Shown one piece after another: positions 39,732-48,613 of a stretch of DNA of 64,000 nt. Made by a program: the position numbers and the translations under genes. The stretch lies in NCBI RefSeq assembly GCF_000196675.2, contig NC_015312.1, positions 6,030,501-6,094,500 of the forward strand. The letters run 5' to 3'. Within the stretch, counting starts at the first letter, position 1. Each line of letters starts with the position of its first letter. This stretch comes from Pseudonocardia benzenivorans CB1190 (lineage in GTDB: Bacteria > Actinomycetota > Actinomycetes > Mycobacteriales > Pseudonocardiaceae). The notes beneath the pieces are model-generated. The model searched no databases. It worked only from the letters and a program-made list of their open reading frames with translations, and had not been told where the DNA came from.

Positions 39732-40550
39732 TCAGCTCCAGACCCGGACGTGGTCGACGACGAGGTCGACCGGGGCCGTCCACGCCGGGTCGGGCGCACC
39801 GACCCGCCCGCCGACGGCCACGTTGAGGAGCATGAACGCCGTACCCGGGTCGGCCGGGCGCGTCGGGTCGGCCGGGTCGAACACGACGCTGCCGTAGGGC
39901 ACGCCGTCGAGCGCGAACGTGATGCCCACCGGCGACCAGTCCATGCGCACGTCGTGGAACCGCCCGTCGTTCGGCGCCGACGCCGACCAGCTGGCGAGGT
40001 CGGCGTCGGTCGTCCCGGTGTGCACACTGGACTCGCGCGCGCCGAAGCCGTAGTCCTCGAACATGTCGATCTCGCCGCACCGCGGCCAGCCGACGCGGTC
40101 GATGTCCGCGCCGAGGGTCCACCACGCCGGCCAGTAACCGCGGGCGCTCACGAACTTCAGCCGGGCCTCCCAGTGCCCGTAGCGCTGGGCGAAGCGACCC
40201 TTGGTCGTGAGCCGGGCCGACTGGTAGGCGATCCGGCCGTCGGCCGCGCGCGTGGCCGTCGCGCGGACGACGAGGTTGCCCGCGCCGTCGAGGAACGAGT
40301 TCCGCCCGGAGTCGGTGTAGGTCTGCAGCTCGCCGTTGCCCCAGCCGCCGGCACCGAGGTCGTAGGTCCACCGCGCCGGATCGGGCGCGCTACCGGCGGG
40401 ACCGTCGAACTCGTCGACGAACGTGTACGCCGGGGGCGAGGTGTCCGCGGCCGCGACGGGCCCGGCACCGACGAGCTCGGCGCACAGGGCGATCACGGCC
40501 GCGACGGCCGACGTCGTCGCCCCCCGGACGAGCTCGCCGAAGGGGATCAC
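39732..40550 (-). CDS. Secreted GH16 beta-glucanase
   Basis: The 272-aa protein has a signal peptide (VRGATTSAVAAVIALCAELV, cleavage near AAADTS) and a glycoside hydrolase family 16 domain. The catalytic motif is GEIDMFEDYG (ExDxxE, nucleophile and acid/base Glu), with ARGYWPAWWTLG and FHDVRMDWSPVGI typical of laminarinase-like members, which cleave beta-1,3 or beta-1,3-1,4 glucans. GTG start overlaps the deacetylase stop by 4 nt. Last gene of the cassette GT2, small membrane protein, deacetylase, GH16, suggesting that the operon makes and trims an extracellular beta-glycan. Confidence 0.9.
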   Translation of the reverse strand: MIPFGELVRGATTSAVAAVIALCAELVGAGPVAAADTSPPAYTFVDEFDGPAGSAPDPARWTYDLGAGGWGNGELQTYTDSGRNSFLDGAGNLVVRATATRAADGRIAYQSARLTTKGRFAQRYGHWEARLKFVSARGYWPAWWTLGADIDRVGWPRCGEIDMFEDYGFGARESSVHTGTTDADLASWSASAPNDGRFHDVRMDWSPVGITFALDGVPYGSVVFDPADPTRPADPGTAFMLLNVAVGGRVGAPDPAWTAPVDLVVDHVRVWS

Positions 40551-41314
40551 CACGGGCCTGCCACGGCGGGATAGTAGGTCTTGTCGTCGCCGTCGTAGTC
40601 GAGCCAGGCCTGCTGCGGCGTCGCCGAGGGGAGCACCTGGCCCGCGCAGAGGCCCCGTCGGTCGAACACGTCGAGGATCTGCGGGACGGCGTCGACCGTG
40701 CTGCGGTACCCGTCGTGGAAGAGCAGGACCTCCCCGTCGGTGGCCTTCTCGGCCTGCCTGACCATCTGCTCGACGCTCGCCTCCTCGTAGTCGTCGGAGT
40801 CGTACGACCACAGGACCTCGGTCAGGCCGAGCCTGCGCACCACCCGCTCGACGACTGCGTTTCTCCTGCCGTAGGGCGGCCGGAACAGCGTGGGCGCCGG
40901 GCCGCCAATCCCGTCGAGGATCGCGCTGGTCCGGGTCAGCTCGTCGGTGACGGCCTGCTCGCTCAGCTCGTCGAGGAACGGGTGGTCGTAGGTGTGGTTG
41001 CCGACGGCCATGCCCTCCGACCGCACGAGGACGACGACCTCGGGCGCCGCGGCGGCCTTGGCCCCGATCGCGAAGAACGTCGCGCGGCTGCCGTGCCGGC
41101 GCAGCTCGTCGACGAGGGCCGGCGTCGTCACCGCGTCGGGTCCGTCGTCGAACGTCAGCGCGACGTAGCCGTTCGGGCAGGCCCGTGCGGGCTGCTCCGC
41201 CACCGGACCGATGGCGGCGACCCCGCCCACCGCGCCGACCGAGTCCGCCGCGACGACCGGCGACACGGCCAGCATGACGCCCAGCAGCACCTGCCAGACC
41301 CGCGCAGGGTGCAT
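40547..41314 (-). CDS. Secreted polysaccharide deacetylase (NodB domain)
   Basis: The 255-aa protein has a signal peptide (VWQVLLGVMLAVSPVVAADS) and a carbohydrate esterase 4/NodB domain: motif 1 VALTFDDGPD (metal Asp), motif 2 GNHTYDHP (H-x3-H), motif 3 RPPYGRRN, motif 4 SYDSDDYEE, motif 5 LLFHDGYRS. It should deacetylate N-acetylglucosamine polymers or peptidoglycan at the surface. ATG start overlaps the stop of the 50-aa protein by 1 nt (TGATG). Part of the polysaccharide cassette. Confidence 0.92.
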   Translation of the reverse strand: MHPARVWQVLLGVMLAVSPVVAADSVGAVGGVAAIGPVAEQPARACPNGYVALTFDDGPDAVTTPALVDELRRHGSRATFFAIGAKAAAAPEVVVLVRSEGMAVGNHTYDHPFLDELSEQAVTDELTRTSAILDGIGGPAPTLFRPPYGRRNAVVERVVRRLGLTEVLWSYDSDDYEEASVEQMVRQAEKATDGEVLLFHDGYRSTVDAVPQILDVFDRRGLCAGQVLPSATPQQAWLDYDGDDKTYYPAVAGPW

Positions 41315-41466
41315 CAGCGGTGGTCGGGAGCCTGCCGGGCAGCTTCGGCCGACCGCGACCCGGGCCAGTCCTGGCCCTCGACGACCATCCGCGGCAGCAC
41401 CCGCAGGACCGCGCTCCCGCAGGCGATCAGCGCGAACGCCGCCAGCACCCACCACAGCGGCGACAT
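41314..41466 (-). CDS. Small membrane protein (50 aa) in the polysaccharide operon
   Basis: ATG 41464-41466 opens a 50-codon frame: MSPLWWVLAAFALIACGSAV forms a single transmembrane helix, followed by a basic/polar cytoplasmic tail (RVLPRMVVEG...). Its TGA overlaps the deacetylase ATG (TGATG), implying translational coupling. Small single-span proteins of this sort accompany GT2 synthases in actinobacteria and may be assembly partners; that role is inference. The 87 bp up to the glycosyltransferase stop also hold a second short frame starting MYNTGALTPAAMGVG, shifted relative to this one. Confidence 0.6.
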   Translation of the reverse strand: MSPLWWVLAAFALIACGSAVLRVLPRMVVEGQDWPGSRSAEAARQAPDHR

Positions 41467-41553
41467 CTGTCGAGGAACGGCAGCGAGGCCCCGGCGCCGA
41501 CCCCCATCGCCGCCGGAGTCAGTGCACCCGTGTTGTACATGTCGGCCCTTCGA

Positions 41554-43089
41554 TCAGTTCCAGCTCTTGGTCTTGCGGGTCAGCGAGTCCCAGTACGCCT
41601 TGACGTGGCAGGCCTGCAGGAAGTAGTCGAGGAGCAGCTCGTACATCGTCGCGGCGAGGAGCATCTGCCTCCAGCCGCGGTAGCGCACCGTCACGACGCG
41701 CTCGACGACGAACACGATGCTGACCGCGAGCCAGAACGGGTGCACGCGCAGCCCACCGCCCGCCAGCGACCAGGCGACCGTCCCGAGGTACACGATCGAC
41801 ACGAGGCAGCCGAGCATCGTGAACAGCTGGCGTCCCCAGTAGCGCCAGGTCACCCTCGTCAGGCCGTACTGGATGCAGTTCTCGACGGCCCCGCGCTTCC
41901 AGCGCAGCCGCTGCCGCCACAGGTCGCCCCAGGTCTGCATCACCTCGGTGACGAGCGTGCACTGCACCGGCGAGATGATCCGGTGCCCGAGGTGCAGCAG
42001 GGCGAAGGTCAGCTCGTTGTCCTCGGTGAGCACCGTCGTGTCGTAGACCCCGCCGCGGCCGTCGCCGGCCGGCAGCCGCCCGGACAGCCGCGCCTCGACG
42101 ACCTGCCGCAGCACCCGCACCCGGAACAGCGCCGCGGTCCCGGTGATCACCAGGCACTTCCCGTTGAGCCGGTTGACATCGCGGGCGTAGCGGGCGTACT
42201 CGTTGCGCTGCAGATGGCCGACGAACCCGCCGCCCTCGCCGCCGCGGAACACGCCGCCGACGCCGCCGTACCCCCGCCGCAGGTAGAACAGCGCGGCCTC
42301 GAGGAAGTGCGGGTCGAGCAGGCTGTCGGCATCCTGCACGAGGACCACGTCGTCGTCGGAGAGCGTGGGGAGCAGCCGGCCGAGGACCTGGTTGAGCGCC
42401 CCGGCCTTCTTGTCGGTGTTGCCGACGGTCTCGACCACCTCGACCCCGAGGTCCCGCCCTACGGACGCCGTCGCGTCGGTGCTGTTGTCCGACACCACGA
42501 CGATCCGGTCCGGCGGGCTGGTCTGGCCGCGCAGGCCCGCGATCGCCGCGGGGAGCGACTCCTGCTCGTTGTGCGCCGGGAGCAGCGCGACGAGCTGTGG
42601 CTGCGGCCGGCGGGCCCGGACGACGGCGATCGGCCGGGTGAGGGACTCGAGCGCGTCACGCAGCGTCCGGCGGTCGGTCCCGGGGTGCCGCGGCGACGGC
42701 GTGCCGCCGGGGCCGGCGGGATCGACCAGCTCCCGCGCGGGCCGCCGCGGCGGCGCGGGGCGTAGCGGCATCGTCGGCGACGCGAGCAAGGACGTCGGCG
42801 CCGGACCCGGGCGCCGGTGCTCCGGCGGGCCCGGCGGGCGCGGTGAGGGTAGGCCACGCGACGGCGCCTCGTGCTGCCCGGCCGGGTGGTGCCGCGCGTG
42901 CCGCGGGCGACGACGACCGTCGTGGTGCCCGGTCAGTGCCACCGGTGCGGAGTGAGCGGCGGCGGGCACCCGGTGCCGGCCGCCGTCGGCCTCCGCTGCG
43001 GGCGCCGGGACCTGTACGGGGATCCGCAGCGTCGCCTCGACCGCCGCCTGGTCCGCGGCGACGTCGGATGCGCCGGCCGCACCATCCAC
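41554..43089 (-). CDS. Membrane glycosyltransferase family 2 (polysaccharide synthase)
   Basis: A processive-type GT2: VALLPAHNEQESLPAAIAGL, VVSDNSTDAT, the D-x-D region VLVQDADSLLDP, catalytic TED in VLTEDNELTFAL and Q-x-x-R-W in QRLRWKRGAVE, then membrane helices (FTMLGCLVSIVYLGTVAWSL; LAVSIVFVVERVV). It resembles IcaA/HasA-like synthases of beta-linked polymers. The catalytic part begins near residue 175. The ~100-residue N-terminal region is Pro/His/Arg-rich; I place the start at GTG 43087-43089 (AGGTGGGG upstream), but ATG 42771 is possible and would remove most of it. First gene of the cassette with the 50-aa protein, deacetylase and GH16. Upstream, 43090-43412 shows no gene; a TGATCCG/CGGATCA dyad lies near 43265-43310. 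Confidence 0.85.
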   Translation of the reverse strand: MDGAAGASDVAADQAAVEATLRIPVQVPAPAAEADGGRHRVPAAAHSAPVALTGHHDGRRRPRHARHHPAGQHEAPSRGLPSPRPPGPPEHRRPGPAPTSLLASPTMPLRPAPPRRPARELVDPAGPGGTPSPRHPGTDRRTLRDALESLTRPIAVVRARRPQPQLVALLPAHNEQESLPAAIAGLRGQTSPPDRIVVVSDNSTDATASVGRDLGVEVVETVGNTDKKAGALNQVLGRLLPTLSDDDVVLVQDADSLLDPHFLEAALFYLRRGYGGVGGVFRGGEGGGFVGHLQRNEYARYARDVNRLNGKCLVITGTAALFRVRVLRQVVEARLSGRLPAGDGRGGVYDTTVLTEDNELTFALLHLGHRIISPVQCTLVTEVMQTWGDLWRQRLRWKRGAVENCIQYGLTRVTWRYWGRQLFTMLGCLVSIVYLGTVAWSLAGGGLRVHPFWLAVSIVFVVERVVTVRYRGWRQMLLAATMYELLLDYFLQACHVKAYWDSLTRKTKSWN

Positions 43090-43412
43090 TGAGGACCCCA
43101 CCTTTCCGCTGCCCCGCGCGGGGCCCACCCGACTCGACCGACGACGACCACGCCCGATCACCTCACGCGACGAGACGGGGGAGCGACCGCGGAGGTGCGA
43201 AGAACACATCGGACAGACGCGTCGCCGTGTTACGTGCAGGTCGGGCGCGGATGTGCCATGCCGGAGAACCGATGATCCGTTCGACATCGGACAGTGCGAC
43301 CGTTCGGCGGATCAGGTGCGCCCGCGCGGTCGGCGCCCACGTCGACACGCCGCGCGCAACGCCGGACGCCGGTACGACCCGGATCACAACTCCGGACGAC
43401 CGGCGCCGTGGC

Positions 43413-43724
43413 TCAGATCGCGGGGTGGGGCAGCTGGAGGGTGGTCATCGGGCGCACCGCGTCGTCGTGGCCCTGGTCGGTCCGGTGCGACGACTGCGGG
43501 GCCCGGCCCGGGTGTGCCGCCGGCCGGCCCGGGTTCTGGTGCCCGGCGGCGACGACCGTCGCCATCGGCAGGGGCTCGGCCGGCGAGGTGTCGTGCGTCA
43601 GGGCGATGACGAGCCCGGTGATCGCGCCCGCGGCCGCGAGGCCGACGGCAGTCAGGGCGGTGATCGTCGTGGCCCGTTCGGCCTCGGGCCGGCCCGCCGG
43701 ACGGGACAGGGTCTGCGTGCTCAT
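43413..43724 (-). CDS. Small membrane protein downstream of upstream module B
   Basis: The 103-aa protein has one transmembrane helix (ITALTAVGLAAAGAITGLVI, about residues 21-40) and a Pro/His/Gln-rich outer tail. The helix region resembles that of the peptidoglycan-binding protein at 43920 (both T-A-V-G-L-x-A-A-G-A), and the two genes share an identical 18-nt start region (GAAGGAGCACCGGCC then ATG) plus the whole upstream module, so they are probably duplicates that diverged at the C-terminus. Function unknown. Confidence 0.65.
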   Translation of the reverse strand: MSTQTLSRPAGRPEAERATTITALTAVGLAAAGAITGLVIALTHDTSPAEPLPMATVVAAGHQNPGRPAAHPGRAPQSSHRTDQGHDDAVRPMTTLQLPHPAI

Positions 43725-43747
43725 GGCCGGTGCTCCTTCTCGAGGTG

Positions 43748-43846
43748 CGGGGTGTCTCCCCGCTGTCCCCAGGTTCGCCCGGCCGCGGCCCCGGCACCGT
43801 CGACCGGCCGGCGGGTGCGGGGGACGACGACGGTGTCCCCCGATCG
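43748..43846 (-). promoter_or_regulatory. Upstream module, copy B
   Basis: CGATCGGGGGACA-N5-GTCGTCC, then CGGCCGGTCGACGGT, then leader hairpin CGGGGAGACACCCCG (43748-43762), all in the gene direction. Spacing between the conserved blocks is 38 bp, as in copies A and C. Confidence 0.6.
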
Positions 43847-43919
43847 GCCCCGTGAGGGCGTGGGGCGGACGACACGGAGCCCGCGCCCTGTGCGGGCGCG
43901 GGCCGTCCGGGTGCCGGGA

Positions 43920-44435
43920 TCAGCCGGCCATCTGGTTGTTGCCGTTGGCGAGGAAGTTCGCGAGCGCGGCCTGGGTGGCGGCGTTCATCGTGCCGGTCTG
44001 CGGCAGGTGCGCGTCGCGCTGCAGGTAGGTGATCGCCTGCGTGGTCTGGGCGTTCATGACACCGGTGACCGGGCCCTCGTAGTAGTTGAGCTGGCCGAGC
44101 TCCTTCTGCAGGGTCTCGATCGCGGCCGACGGCGCGACCGGGGTGACGGGCTTGACCGGGGTGACCTTGTGGCCGGCGGGGACGTAGCCGGTGGAGTGCG
44201 AGACCGACGGGACCGGGGCGGGCGCGGGGGCGGGCGTGGCGCCGCTCCCGCTGAACGTCATGACCAGGGTCGTGACGGCCCCGGCGGCGACGAGGCCGAC
44301 GGCGGTGCAGGCCGCGATCACGACGCCCTTCGAGCGGCGGCCGGTCGGAGCGGCGTGGCGGGCACCGGCCGCGGGAAGGACCGCGGTGGGACGCTCGTCG
44401 GTGGTGGTGACGGTGGGGACCTGAACGGTGTTCAT
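43920..44435 (-). CDS. Membrane-anchored peptidoglycan-binding domain protein
   Basis: The 171-aa protein has a cytoplasmic N-terminus, one transmembrane helix (GVVIAACTAVGLVAAGAVTTLV, about residues 37-58), a Pro/Val linker, and a C-terminal PG_binding_1 domain (about 105-165; IETLQKELGQLNYYEGPVTG, VMNAQTTQAITYLQ, TQAALANFL). It probably attaches to the cell wall. ATG start with GAAGGAG upstream. It is the first of the B/C pair and is preceded by upstream module C. Confidence 0.8.
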   Translation of the reverse strand: MNTVQVPTVTTTDERPTAVLPAAGARHAAPTGRRSKGVVIAACTAVGLVAAGAVTTLVMTFSGSGATPAPAPAPVPSVSHSTGYVPAGHKVTPVKPVTPVAPSAAIETLQKELGQLNYYEGPVTGVMNAQTTQAITYLQRDAHLPQTGTMNAATQAALANFLANGNNQMAG

Positions 44436-44459
44436 GGCCGGTGCTCCTTCGTGATGTCC

Positions 44460-44558
44460 CGGGGTGTTTCCCCGATGCACCAAGGTTCGTCCCGGCGGGC
44501 CTCCCGCACCGTCGACCGACCGTCCGGTGTGGAGGACGACCCTCCTGTCCCCCGATCG
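44460..44558 (-). promoter_or_regulatory. Upstream module, copy C
   Basis: CGATCGGGGGACA-N5-GTCGTCC, then CGGTCGGTCGACGGT, then leader hairpin CGGGGAAACACCCCG (44460-44474). Block spacing 38 bp. Copies B and C also share the ribosome-binding/start region. The rest of 44559-44693 shows no gene. Confidence 0.6.
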
Positions 44559-44693
44559 ACCGACAGCCCCTCCCGGGGAGGGACCCGACCCCACCGAGCG
44601 CAACCCCAGCGCTCCCGTCCGCGGCGATCACGACGCTGAGGTTGCGCGCGAGTTCTGCGCGGCAGGGCGTCGCGCGGACGCGCAGGACGCACA

Positions 44694-44725
44694 ACGGCCC
44701 CCTGCCGAACCCGGCAGGGGGCCGT
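44694..44725. terminator. Terminator after the second cox operon
   Basis: A perfect 14-bp stem ACGGCCCCCTGCCG / CGGCAGGGGGCCGT with a 4-nt loop, 14 nt downstream of the coxM2 stop on the minus strand. Confidence 0.85.
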
Positions 44726-44738
44726 CCGAGGGCAGTAC

Positions 44739-45550
44739 CTACCGACCGGCCGCCGTCTCCAGCGCCCGGCGGGTCAGGACCCGCGCGAGGTTCTTGCGGT
44801 ACTCCGGCGTGCCGGCGGTGTCGGTCGGGGGCTCGGTGCCCTCGGCCGCCAGCGCCGCGGCCTCGGCGATCGACTTCCCCTCGGCCAGCGCCGCCTCGGT
44901 TGCACTGGCGCGCAACGGCGTCGAGCCCATGTTGACCAGCCCGACGCGCCCGTCGACGACGGCGACCGCGACGATCGCCCAGTCGTTGGCACGGCGGGTG
45001 AACTTCTCGTAGGCCCAGCCCGCGGAGCCGGTGCGCGGCACCCGGATCTCGACGATCAGCTCGTCGGGCTCCTTGGCCGTGGTGAAGACGCCGGTCCAGA
45101 ACTCGGTGGCCGGCACCGAACGCTGCCCGCGCGGCGAGCGCAGCACGATCGTGCCGTCGAGCGCGAGGACCGCGGCAGGCAGGTCGGAGGCCGGGTCGCC
45201 GTGGGCGAGCGAGCCGCCGATCGTGCCGCGGTGGCGGACCTGCGGGTCGCCGACGGTCCGCGCGACGGCCGGCAGCAGTGGCACCTCGGCGGCGAGCACG
45301 TCGGACACCTCGAGGTCGTGGTGCCGCGTCCCCGCGCCGATGGCGACCTCGTCGCCGTCGACCTTGACGTAGTTGAGCTCGCGGAGCCGTCCGATGTCGA
45401 CGATCAGCTCCGGCGCGGCCAGCCGCAGCTTCATGACCGGCAGCAACGAGTGCCCGCCTGCCATGATCGTGGCCTCGTCGCCCCGCTCGGCGAGCAGCGC
45501 GACCGCGGCGTCGAGCGAGTCGGGCCGCGCGTAGTCGAATCCGACGGGGA

Positions 45551-45554
<4 letters not shown>
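44739..45554 (-). CDS. coxM: CO dehydrogenase-type FAD-binding medium subunit (second set)
   Basis: The 271-aa FAD subunit has AGGHSLLPVMKLRLAAPELI (about residues 31-50) and VRHRGTIGGSLAHGDPASD (about 107-125), with a C-terminal domain containing VGLVNMGSTPLRASATEAAL. It is clearly paralogous to the coxM at 18354. GTG start overlaps the coxS2 stop by 4 nt. Last gene of coxL-coxS-coxM; the set has no coxG beside it. Confidence 0.9.
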
Positions 45555-46113
<559 letters not shown>

Positions 46114-46117
<4 letters not shown>

Positions 46118-48384
46118 CCGTCCTCCTTCACGGCGTTCTGGATGGCCTCCCAGACCCGCAGCGGGGTGGTCGGCATGTCGATGTGGCGGATCCCGAGGTG
46201 CGCGAGCGCGTCGATCACGGCGCTCTGCACGGCCGGGGTGGAGCCGATGGTCCCGGCCTCGCCGATCCCCTTGAAGCCCAACGGGTTGATCGGGGTGGGC
46301 GTCTCCATCGGAACGAGGTCGAAGCTCGGCAGCTCGGCCGCCGACGGGAACCCGTAGTCGGCGAAGGTCGCGGTGAGCGGCTGGCCGTCGGGGTCGTAGA
46401 CGACCTCCTCCAGCAACGCCTGGGCGATGCCCTGGGCGATGCCGCCGTGCCGCTGGCCCTCGCAGAGCAGCGGATTGAGCACGGGGCCGGCGTCGTCGAC
46501 CGCCCAGATGCGCTCGACGGTGACCTTGCCCGTCTCGGTGTCGACCTCGACGACGGCGACGTGCGACCCGAACGGGAACGTCGGCTTCTTGCCGTCCCAC
46601 ACCGTCTTGACCTTGAGCTCCTCGCGCTCGGCGAGCTGCGCGAAGGTGACGGTCGGCGACCCGGGGGCGCCGCGCACCACGATGGCGGCATTGGCCGTGT
46701 CGACCTCGAGGTCCTCGACCGAGGCCTCGAGGATGTCGGCCGCGCGCTGCTTGGCGAGGTCGATCAGCTCGAGCGAGGCCTTGTGGACCGCGACACCGCC
46801 GGTCTGCAGGCTGCGCGAGCCCATCGTCCCGCCGCCCTCGGGCACCTGGTCGGTGTCGCCGTGGCGGACGGTGATCTTCTCGACGGGGATGCCCAGCTGG
46901 TCGCTCGCGAGCATCGCCCACGCCGTCGCGTGGCCCTGGCCGTGCGGCGAGGTGCCCGTCCAGATCAGGGCCGATCCGTCGGGGTGCACCTCGATCGACG
47001 CGTTCTCGGCGAACGCGCCGCCGCCGGTGATCTCGACGTACGAGGAGACGCCGATGCCCAGCAGCTTGGCGTCGCCGCGCTCGCGGCGGGCCTTCTGCTC
47101 GGCGCGCAGCCCGGCGTAGTCGCTGGCCTCGAGCGCGAGGTCGATGGCCTTGGCGTACTCGCCGGAGTCGTACTCCGCGCCGCCCTTGGTCGTGAACGGG
47201 AACTTCTCCGGCGGCACGACGTTGATCTTGCGGACCTCCGCCGGGTCCATCCCGATCTCGGCGGCGAACAGGTCCATGGCCCGCTCGATCGCCGCGGTGG
47301 CCTCGGGCCGGCCGGCGCCGCGGTAGGCGGCGGTCGACGTCGTGTTGGTGACGACGACGCGGGCCCGCGAGTCGACCTTCTCGATGTCGTAGGTGCCCGG
47401 CGCCATCATGCGCGTGAACACCGGGAGGAAGACGCCGAGGCGCGGGTAGGCGCCGGCGTCGGCGACGACGTCGAGCCGGTAGGCCTTGACCCGGCCGTCG
47501 CGGCTGCCGCCGATCGTGATGGTCTGGCGCTGGTCGCGGCCCTGCACCATCCCGGTCATGTTCTCCGAGCGACTCTCGCTCCAGCGGACCGGCCGGCCGG
47601 TGTGCCGTGCGAGCCAGGCGACGAGCCCGAACTCGGGGTCGGCACCGATCTTGGCGCCGAAGCCGCCACCGACGTCGGGCAGGACGACGTGGATCTGGGA
47701 CGCGTCGACGCCGAGCCAGCCGGCCACCTCGTCGCGCGCACCCTGGGCGTTCTGGTTGGAGCAGAACAGGGTGCACCGGCCGTCGTCACCCCAGACGGCG
47801 GAGGCGGCCCGCGTCTCCAGCGACGCGGCGGCGACCCGCTGGTTGACGATGTCGCGGGTGACGACGACCTCGCAGTCGGCGAAGAAGTCCGGGTCGGGGT
47901 CCTCCTTGTTGTAGACGGCGGCGGTGTTCGTGCCGGCGTCCGGGAACAGCAGGACCTCGTCGGTCGCCGAGGCGTGGACGTCCACGACGGCCGGCAGCGG
48001 CTCGTAGTCGACCTCGACGAGCTCGGCCGCATCGGGCCCCTGGTAGCGACCCTCGGTGAGGACCGCCGCGACGGGCTCGCCGACGAAGCGCACGCGCTCG
48101 GTGGCGAGCCAGGGCCGGACCATCGCCTTGTTGGCGCCCGGGAACAGCAGTGGTGCCGGGAGATCGATGTCCTCGCCGGTCAGGACCGCGACGACGCCGG
48201 GCGCCTCGCGGGCTGCGGACACGTCGATCGAGGTGATCGTCGCGTGCGCGATCGGGGAGCGGACCAGCGTGAGGTGCAGCGCACCCGTGAGCCGCTCATC
48301 GGTCAGGTCGTCGGTGTATGTCGCGCCTCGCGTGAGGAACACCGGATCCTCCACGCGGACGACGCGCGTCCCCATGATGCTCAT
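46114..48384 (-). CDS. coxL: CO dehydrogenase-type molybdopterin large subunit (second set), form II
   Basis: The 756-aa subunit has LTLVRSPIAHATI, VGGGFGAKIG, the form II active-site loop AYRGAGRPEA and FKGIGEAGTIG with the catalytic Glu. It is about 70 residues shorter than the coxL at 19202. The start is ATG 48382-48384 (MSIMGTRVVRVEDPVF); this ATG lies in a 23-bp tandem duplication whose upstream copy creates a decoy ATG followed by TAG three codons on. Gene order coxL-coxS-coxM differs from the first set (coxS-coxL-coxM-coxG), so the two operons are old paralogues, not a recent duplication. Substrate unknown. Confidence 0.9.
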
Positions 48385-48422
48385 CGGGGGCGAGACTAGA
48401 TGCTCATCGGGGGCGAGACTAG
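48377..48422. repeat. 23-bp tandem duplication across the coxL2 start
   Basis: Two exact copies of a 23-bp unit (48377-48399 and 48400-48422; unit starts ATGCTCATCGGGGGCGAG on the plus strand). On the minus strand each copy contains an ATGAGCATC; only the downstream one leads into coxL, the other reads M-S-I-stop. Confidence 0.85.
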
Positions 48423-48613
48423 CCCCGTCACCGGTGGCCCCGCGCACCACGAATCGACCGACGATCCGCCCCGACCAGCAGTGATAGAGGCTAACCTGGC
48501 CTCACGCCCAGGCGGTCCCGCATGAGCTGACTCAATGGCCGTGACGGTCCGCAGATGCGGCATCGCGACCGATATTCCGGCCGCGCTCGTAACTCACGTC
48601 ACCAGCGTTTCCG

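Noticed and set aside
48451..48613. TPP riboswitch or iron box between thiD and coxL2
   Set aside because: thiD is transcribed toward this region, so it is downstream of it. AGGCTAACCT at 48488-48497 matches only half of a DtxR/IdeR box and may simply be a -10 element (TAGCCT on the minus strand).
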